Shown: one piece after another, positions 59,258-64,000 of the stretch
How positions within the stretch are numbered: the stretch's first letter is position 1
Layout: every line of letters starts with the position of its first letter
Source: JALZAI01 sp038212215
GTDB taxonomy: Bacteria; Actinomycetota; Actinomycetes; Mycobacteriales; Jatrophihabitantaceae
Direction: 5' to 3'
DNA: 64,000 nucleotides
Assembly: GCA_038212215.1 (NCBI GenBank)
Contig: JBBQUT010000001.1
Location: forward strand, 62,001 to 126,000
Notes under the pieces: model-generated
What the model was told of the DNA's origin: nothing
Database searches by the model: none
What the model saw: the letters and a program-made list of their open reading frames with translations, nothing else
Program-made: the position numbers and the translations under genes

Positions 59258-60121
59258 ATGCGCCCTGGTGTGGGTACTCCGGCCCTGCGCAGGTCGGTGC
59301 GCTCGCTCACGTTCACCGCGCGTCGGCTGACGGCGCAGCGCCGGGTCCTGCCTGACTTTCTGATCATCGGTGCGCAGAAGGCAGGATCGACGTCGCTGTA
59401 CGCCTATCTGTCGGCGCATCCGCAGGTTCTGGCGGCCGCCCGCAAAGAGGTCCACTTCTTCGACATCAATTACGAGCGCGGCGAGGGGTGGTACCGCGCG
59501 ATGTTCCCGCTGCGCCGACGGATGCGGGTCGGCGGGCAGCGACCCCTTGTCACCGGCGAAGCCAGCCCGTACTACCTCTTCCACCCGCTCGCACCCGAGC
59601 GCGCTGCCGCGCTCGTCCCGCGAGCGCGGCTCATCGTCCTGCTTCGTGACCCAGTCGAGCGCGCGTGGTCGCATTACAGTCATGAAGTCGCGGCGGGACG
59701 TGAGATGCTCCCCTTTGCGGCGGCGCTCGACGCAGAACCTGCCCGCCTGAATGGCAGCGAGCAGGCGATCCGTAGCAACCAGCCGGGCGACGTGGCGACC
59801 TTTCACCGCACCGCGTCCTACGTCTCGCGGGGGCGGTACGCCGACCAACTTCGCAGCTGGCTCGCCTACTTTCCCCGTGACCGGATGCTGATCGTCAAGG
59901 CTGAGGACCTGTTCGAGGCTCCCGAAGCCGAGTGGTCCCGCGTCGCAGCTTTCCTCGATCTGAGTCCCGGGCGGGCGCGCTCGACATTCGCCGTGCACAA
60001 CCGCGGCGGTGGCGAATCCATACCCGCCGACGCGCGCGCTCGGCTGGTGGACGCATTCGCCGAGCCGAACCGTGATCTCGCGTCGTTGCTCGGCACCGAT
60101 TTCGGCTGGACGACGCGCTGA
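59258..60121 (+). CDS. Sulfotransferase family protein
   Basis: Predicted PAPS-dependent sulfotransferase of 287 residues. The 5'-phosphosulfate loop is GAQKAGSTSLYAYL (38-51) and the 3'-phosphate loop LLRDPVERAWSHYSHEV, with R130 and S138. The catalytic His region of this family is not obvious by eye. ATG has TTGGAGG 7 bases upstream. With the double-domain gene at 48405 and the gene at 29066 this is the third sulfotransferase gene in the window. Confidence 0.83.
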   Translation: MRPGVGTPALRRSVRSLTFTARRLTAQRRVLPDFLIIGAQKAGSTSLYAYLSAHPQVLAAARKEVHFFDINYERGEGWYRAMFPLRRRMRVGGQRPLVTGEASPYYLFHPLAPERAAALVPRARLIVLLRDPVERAWSHYSHEVAAGREMLPFAAALDAEPARLNGSEQAIRSNQPGDVATFHRTASYVSRGRYADQLRSWLAYFPRDRMLIVKAEDLFEAPEAEWSRVAAFLDLSPGRARSTFAVHNRGGGESIPADARARLVDAFAEPNRDLASLLGTDFGWTTR

Positions 60122-60236
60122 GCCTGTTGTTTGCTGGGCTCCGTTTCTAAACTGGCCCTCCGTCATTGCGCCGTGCATAATGCGGGTGACCGCGGCGCAA
60201 CTGCGAACCGCGGAGGACGATAAGCGGGGGGAAACC

Positions 60237-60890
60237 ATGTACAACTCTGTTCTGTCCAAGCGCGGTCGCCGCGTTGCGGCAACGCTCGCGGCGGGTGCTG
60301 CCATCGCAGCCTTCGCGCCCGCTGGTGCAGCCTCGGCCAGCCCAGTCCCGGTCGCAGCGACCGGTAACACCGTCGTGACGATCGGTGGTGCGGCCGTCAA
60401 CAAGCTGACGACCGGGTCCTGTGGCGCGCTGAGCGCCACACCGCTCGGCGGTGCGACGGTTGCCACCACGGCGAAGAACCAGTTCAAGCTCACCGTCCCG
60501 ATTACCGGGCTCGAGGTTCAGGCTGACGGATCGGCGCTGCGCATCAACCACTCCGGTGGCGTTGACCTCGTCAACTCGTGTTACGAGATCGCGCTGTCCA
60601 CGCTGCGGATCAGCAACTTCGGGCAGGCTGACCAGTTCACGACCTTCGACCTGAGCGCGAAAACCAACTCCGTCGACGACACTGGTCGCCAGGTTATCGG
60701 CCAGCTCGATCTGTCCTCAGCGGTGGTCACCATCTCCGGGAGCAAGGTCCGGGTGAACAAGATGGACCTGCACGCGACCGATGCCGGTGCTGAGCAGCTC
60801 AACGAGTTGGCGACCGGAACGTCCACAGGTCCGTTCATGGCCGGCGACAAGGTTGGCAACGCCAAGACAACCGTGCGGTTCAGCTTCTAG
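60237..60890 (+). CDS. Secreted protein of unknown function (217 aa)
   Basis: Signal peptide 1-38 (SKRGRR, hydrophobic Ala-rich core, GAASAS). The mature part has many short beta-strand-like segments and two cysteines (SCGAL, SCYEI). A C-terminal piece (DLHATDAGAEQLNELATG) slightly resembles other surface beta proteins such as the HtaA type, but not enough to assign. ATG follows GCGGGGGGAAACC, much like the leader of the propeller gene at 34809. CATAAT at 60176 could be a -10 box. A strong hairpin lies 28 bases after the stop. Confidence 0.7.
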   Translation: MYNSVLSKRGRRVAATLAAGAAIAAFAPAGAASASPVPVAATGNTVVTIGGAAVNKLTTGSCGALSATPLGGATVATTAKNQFKLTVPITGLEVQADGSALRINHSGGVDLVNSCYEIALSTLRISNFGQADQFTTFDLSAKTNSVDDTGRQVIGQLDLSSAVVTISGSKVRVNKMDLHATDAGAEQLNELATGTSTGPFMAGDKVGNAKTTVRFSF

Positions 60891-60917
60891 CACGACAGTT
60901 CTCGGCAACGTGATCCA

Positions 60918-60955
60918 CGGGGCCGAATGCCTGCGCTGGCAGGCATTCGGCCCCG
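60918..60955 (+). terminator. Perfect 17-bp hairpin, transcription terminator
   Basis: A 17-base stem without mismatches around a 4-base loop (GCTG), starting CGGGGCCGAATGC. It lacks a T-run, as is usual for actinobacterial terminators. It lies between the secreted-protein gene and the converging RarD-like gene, so it could serve both. Confidence 0.7.
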
Positions 60956-60998
60956 CGGATCTGCACAGTTGTTGAGCGTTGCAACGGTGACCGCAGCC

Positions 60999-61922
60999 CT
61001 ATAAGGCGGGGACCGGGTCCGCTGTGCGCGCGAGGCGGGATCGGTGCTGCACGCGCAGGCTGTCGATAGTGAGCAGAATCAGCGCGGTCCAGACCAGGCC
61101 GAAGCCGACGTACTGTGCCAACGGGACCGACTCGTGGCGCACACCTACGCCCATCGCGAACTGCAGGACGGGAGCCAGATACTGCAGCAGGCCGAGGGTG
61201 CTGAGCGGCAGGCGGCGAGTGCCGGCGGCGAAGAACAGCAACGGTACGACCGTCACAACGCCCGTTGTCGCGAGCAGCGCCGCGTTGCCGACGCCATGGT
61301 GCCCGAAGGCCAGCTGTCCCTGTGTCGCGACGACGACCAGGGCGATCACCGCTGGCACGAACATGACTGCGGTCTCGACGGCGAGCGAATCGACCGCGCC
61401 GACGTCGGCCTTCTTCTTGCAGAAGCCGTACAGGCCGAACGAAACAGCCAGCGTGAGCGCGATCCACGGTGGATGGCCGTAGTCGATCGCGATCACCAGC
61501 ACCGCCACGACGCCTAGAGCCACCGCCACCCATTGCACGCTGCGCAGCCGCTCGCCGAGAATCCCGACGCCCAGCAAGATCGTGAACAGCGGATTGATGA
61601 AGTACCCCAGGCTTGTCTCGACGACGTGTCCGGAATTGACCCCGAAGATGTAGGTCCCCCAATTGACCGACACGAGCACGGCGGCCAAAGTGAGCAGCCA
61701 GCGCTGGCGCGGATTGCGCAAGACGGTGACAACGCCCGCGTAGCCGCCGCTCATGCCCAGCAGGACGACGATCAGCACCAGCGACCAGGCCATCCGGTGG
61801 GCCAGAATTTCGATCGTGCCGGCAGGTTCGAGCAACGGCCAGTAGAGCGGGAACATCCCCCAGAGCAGGTACGCGGACCCGCCGTAGATCAAACCTCGGC
61901 GCGTCCCGTCCCGTTGCGTCAC
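60999..61922 (-). CDS. RarD/EamA-family permease
   Basis: Drug/metabolite-type transporter of 307 residues with ten hydrophobic helices (two EamA repeats). The RarD markers GLIYGGSAYLLWGMFPLYWP and NWGTYIFGVNSGHVVETSLG are present, with INPLFTILLGV. GTG 61922 is chosen as it starts just before the first helix; an in-frame TTG-type start at 61994 would add 24 residues without similarity. Substrate unknown. Confidence 0.84.
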   Translation of the reverse strand: MTQRDGTRRGLIYGGSAYLLWGMFPLYWPLLEPAGTIEILAHRMAWSLVLIVVLLGMSGGYAGVVTVLRNPRQRWLLTLAAVLVSVNWGTYIFGVNSGHVVETSLGYFINPLFTILLGVGILGERLRSVQWVAVALGVVAVLVIAIDYGHPPWIALTLAVSFGLYGFCKKKADVGAVDSLAVETAVMFVPAVIALVVVATQGQLAFGHHGVGNAALLATTGVVTVVPLLFFAAGTRRLPLSTLGLLQYLAPVLQFAMGVGVRHESVPLAQYVGFGLVWTALILLTIDSLRVQHRSRLARTADPVPAL

Positions 61923-62008
61923 ACGTCCAACCCTAAATGCGTCGGCGGGACGAGCCACCGAGCCAATCGGATCGCACAGGCTTACCGTGAGCAACGATCT
62001 GGTCTCTA

Positions 62009-62716
62009 ATGATCGGCATGACTCGACGCGTCGCCCTCGTGGGTGCTGCAGTCCTGCTCGCCGGGTGTGCAGCTTCGACGTCAGGCACGGGATCGGTCAG
62101 CGACCCGGCGGTATCGCCCAGTCACCCGCCGCCGACGTCGGCCGCCGGCCCGACCGGATTCCCGTCGAGTTCGCCGACCGCAGTCCCATCGGCGACCACG
62201 CCATCCTCGATCCCCGCGAGACTGACGATCACTGGCACGTCCACCGGCACGGTGTACACGGTGGCCGTGTCAGCGATGGACACGATCAAGGACTGCGCAG
62301 CGCACGCTTATGGCGCCGCACTGCAAGCATTCTTGCGTCGGCATCCGTGCCTACGCGCGACGCGCCGATTGGTCTCGCTCGTCCAGGGCGCTCGCGTTGT
62401 CGCGCTCTCGACGGTCGTCGTCGAGTGCCCCGTCGGCGGGGCGAGCGATCCCTACCGGTACGCAGGGCAGTTCGCCGACCTGGAACGTGCTGACGGGACG
62501 GGCAGCATGAACGACCTGTTGCTTGACGGCGTGCGCGTGCCGGGCATGGGTACGCGCATTCCGGGCGCAGAGGTATTCACGGTCCTCGGTCAGGACAACG
62601 TAGTGACCGTGTTCGACGGCTGGTACGAGAGCGGCACGACGGCGCGCAACGATCCGGCGATCCGAAGCGTGGAACGCGACCTCTTTCTCACCCCGGTGGC
62701 AGTGCCCGCCCCGTGA
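62009..62716 (+). CDS. Predicted lipoprotein of unknown function
   Basis: Protein of 235 residues with a lipoprotein signal ending LLAGC (the Cys near residue 20), followed by a Ser/Thr/Pro-rich tether to about 70. The domain has a few cysteines (KDCAA, HPCLR, VECPV) and no motif I recognise. ATG 62009 is used; ATG 62018 is equally possible. It lies 72 bases before a small membrane protein gene, with a tandem repeat in between. Confidence 0.72.
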   Translation: MIGMTRRVALVGAAVLLAGCAASTSGTGSVSDPAVSPSHPPPTSAAGPTGFPSSSPTAVPSATTPSSIPARLTITGTSTGTVYTVAVSAMDTIKDCAAHAYGAALQAFLRRHPCLRATRRLVSLVQGARVVALSTVVVECPVGGASDPYRYAGQFADLERADGTGSMNDLLLDGVRVPGMGTRIPGAEVFTVLGQDNVVTVFDGWYESGTTARNDPAIRSVERDLFLTPVAVPAP

Positions 62717-62718
62717 CG

Positions 62719-62763
62719 GTTCGCCTCGCCACGGTTCGCCTCGCCACGGTTCGCCTCGCCACG
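62719..62763 (+). repeat. Three tandem copies of a 15-bp unit
   Basis: GTTCGCCTCGCCACG occurs three times in a row without mismatch, followed by one decayed copy. It starts 3 bases after the lipoprotein stop. It may be a slippage-prone minisatellite; no hairpin is apparent. Confidence 0.85.
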
Positions 62764-62788
62764 GCGCGCCCTGCCGTAGCGTCATGGG

Positions 62789-63046
62789 GTGAGCGAGCTG
62801 CGCATCGTGGTGACCGCGGCGGCATTGCTGCTGGCGATGCTGCTGGCGATCGCGCTCGGCCGGCGCTTACGTGCTGGCGTGCTGATTCTCGCGTTGCTGT
62901 CGCTGGTGTGGCTGAGCGCCAACCGGGACTTCGAGGGCCCCATCCTTTTCAGCGTCGGCACGACACACGGGCTCGTGCTCAGCGATCTGGTCGGCTTGGG
63001 TGGACTGGGCGTCGCTGTCTGGCAGTGGCGCCGCGCCCGCTGGTAG
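62789..63046 (+). CDS. Small membrane protein of unknown function (85 aa)
   Basis: GTG-started protein of 85 residues with three hydrophobic segments (VTAAALLLAMLLAIALG, AGVLILALLSLVWL, LVLSDLVGLGGLGVAVW) and basic loops. A GGGG run sits just before the start. It is convergent with the next gene; no family recognised. Confidence 0.6.
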   Translation: MSELRIVVTAAALLLAMLLAIALGRRLRAGVLILALLSLVWLSANRDFEGPILFSVGTTHGLVLSDLVGLGGLGVAVWQWRRARW

Positions 63047-63059
63047 CAGCGCCGCAGCC

Positions 63060-64000
63060 TTAGGACGCGAGGCGCATCAACTCGAACAGGTCGTCGCCCT
63101 TCATGTCCGACAGCACCGTCGCGCCGAGGTCCGCCATGGTTCGCACCGGCGCGATATACCACTTGCCGCCGGTTTCGCTGGTCGCGATCCCGAGCTTCGT
63201 CATCGACGAGAACAGGTCTGAAATGGCCTGCTTCTGGCCGGCGGTCAATCGCTTGTTCGGGCAGGACCCACTCGATGACCCGCCGTTCGGCGAGAGCATG
63301 ATCCTGCTGCCGCACGAGAAGGACTCGATCATCGGCACGTATTTCGACAAGTCGGATCCGCAAATCCGCTGGTTGTCGCCGCCGTCGCTGACCGCGATGC
63401 AGCCGTTGTCGATCGCGACAGAGAGTGCCTTGCCGTCCGGACGGGTGAGGACCAGCTTCTTCAGGCCGATCCGCTGCGCCCCGCCGGCAAGCGGCGTGGT
63501 GGTCAGGTCGAGCGTCGTGATCCGGACGCCGGTGCGGCCGTAACCGCTCCCCGCCTGCTTGAGCAGCAGGCCGCCGTAGTCGTGCATCGCACCGAGTTCA
63601 GCCGGTGAGATCAGCCCGATGGCGTTGCGGAGTTTGCCGAGCAACAACGCTTCGATCATCTGACGTACGGCGTCGGTGCCCGAGGCTGCGCCGGTTGCCG
63701 CGACGGCGTCTGCGTTCGAGGGCAGCGCATGGCCGGCCGCCTGGTCGGCGACCGTGTAGAACAGGCTCGGGTACCACCGGCCACCGACCTTGACCGTCGC
63801 GATGCGGATGGGCTCGCCGCTCGAGCGGACGCTCGCGCCAATGTCCACGTGATTCGAGCCGGCGGCCGAGGACGAATTGCCTGCGGCTTTCATGAATCGG
63901 CTGGTAAGGATCTTCGCGGCATCGCCGCCCACGTCGAGCGTGCCACCTGTGAGCTGCACGATTTGTACGTGGTCGTTGATAGCGATCGTCTTATCGGCGT
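63060..64000 (-). CDS. Secreted or surface protein of unknown function, start outside window
   Basis: At least 313 residues; the frame stays open to the window edge, so the start is upstream. The sequence is soluble with four or more cysteines near the C-terminus (NGCIAVSDGG, RICGSDL, SFSCGS, SGSCPNKR), which looks extracytoplasmic. It contains VKVGGRWYPSLFYTVADQAA and GGKWYIAPVRTMADLGATVL, which resemble repeated W-Y-P/W-Y-I segments and may be two similar domains. No function can be assigned. Confidence 0.65.
   Translation of the reverse strand, partial: ADKTIAINDHVQIVQLTGGTLDVGGDAAKILTSRFMKAAGNSSSAAGSNHVDIGASVRSSGEPIRIATVKVGGRWYPSLFYTVADQAAGHALPSNADAVAATGAASGTDAVRQMIEALLLGKLRNAIGLISPAELGAMHDYGGLLLKQAGSGYGRTGVRITTLDLTTTPLAGGAQRIGLKKLVLTRPDGKALSVAIDNGCIAVSDGGDNQRICGSDLSKYVPMIESFSCGSRIMLSPNGGSSSGSCPNKRLTAGQKQAISDLFSSMTKLGIATSETGGKWYIAPVRTMADLGATVLSDMKGDDLFELMRLAS

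Noticed and set aside
1..64000. tRNA, rRNA, CRISPR arrays, intact insertion sequences or prophage genes
   Set aside because: None recognised on reading; no transposase or integrase motifs seen in any translated frame, though a tRNAscan/ISfinder run was not possible.

Overview
This is a GC-rich actinobacterial chromosome segment. The evidence is an actinobacterial-type nuo operon, frequent GTG starts, GTGA/ATGA gene overlaps, and C/G-ending codons in nearly every core gene. I cannot name the genus. The window opens inside nuoD and closes inside a secreted-protein gene, so both end genes are partial.

Layout. (1) 1-14139: nuoD (3' end) to nuoN, the proton-pumping NADH:menaquinone oxidoreductase, followed with a 1-base overlap by a long-chain polyprenyl diphosphate synthase that probably makes the quinone side chain. 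(2) 14140-18915: a transcarboxylase module of Propionibacterium type (5S, 12S, a small helper-like protein and the 1.3S biotin carrier), with no biotin carboxylase. It is flanked by copies of a 40-bp repeat. (3) 19039-34800: a patchy, visibly lower-GC polysaccharide island. It has GDP-L-fucose synthesis (gmd, fcl), four glycosyltransferase-type or acetyltransferase genes, a flippase, a Wzy-like polymerase, methyltransferases including two FkbM types, a sulfotransferase and a FitAB/VapBC toxin-antitoxin pair with a striking palindromic operator. (4) 34809-38486: two paralogous secreted beta-propeller proteins separated by a divergent methyltransferase. (5) 38503-46068: a mycosporine-like amino acid (MAA) type cluster. 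A DeoR-family repressor diverges from an eight-gene operon: two unknown small proteins, a CbbY-like HAD protein lacking its catalytic aspartates, DDG synthase (mysA type), O-methyltransferase (mysB type), a TauD/TfdA-type Fe(II)/2-oxoglutarate dioxygenase, ATP-grasp ligase (mysC type) and D-Ala-D-Ala-ligase-like enzyme (mysD type). (6) 46069-47250: gene debris (methyltransferase fragment, relE pseudogene), a PIN-domain toxin and a tiny membrane protein. (7) 47253-60121: a second polysaccharide block bracketed by two paralogous secreted glycosidase-like proteins. It holds a double-domain sulfotransferase, a MurJ/Wzx-type flippase, a UDP-sugar epimerase, two glycosyltransferases, a Wzy-like polymerase, a chain-length determinant and another sulfotransferase. 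(8) 60237-64000: secreted and lipoproteins, a RarD/EamA permease and small membrane proteins.

How it fits together. The two polysaccharide blocks each carry their own flippase and polymerase candidates, suggesting two surface glycans. Three sulfotransferase genes suggest that at least one is sulfated. The MAA cluster would turn sedoheptulose 7-phosphate into 4-deoxygadusol, then attach two amino acids, giving a UV-absorbing compound. The embedded dioxygenase and the probable pseudo-phosphatase are what make this version unusual. All functional statements rest on reading protein sequences by eye; no database search was run.
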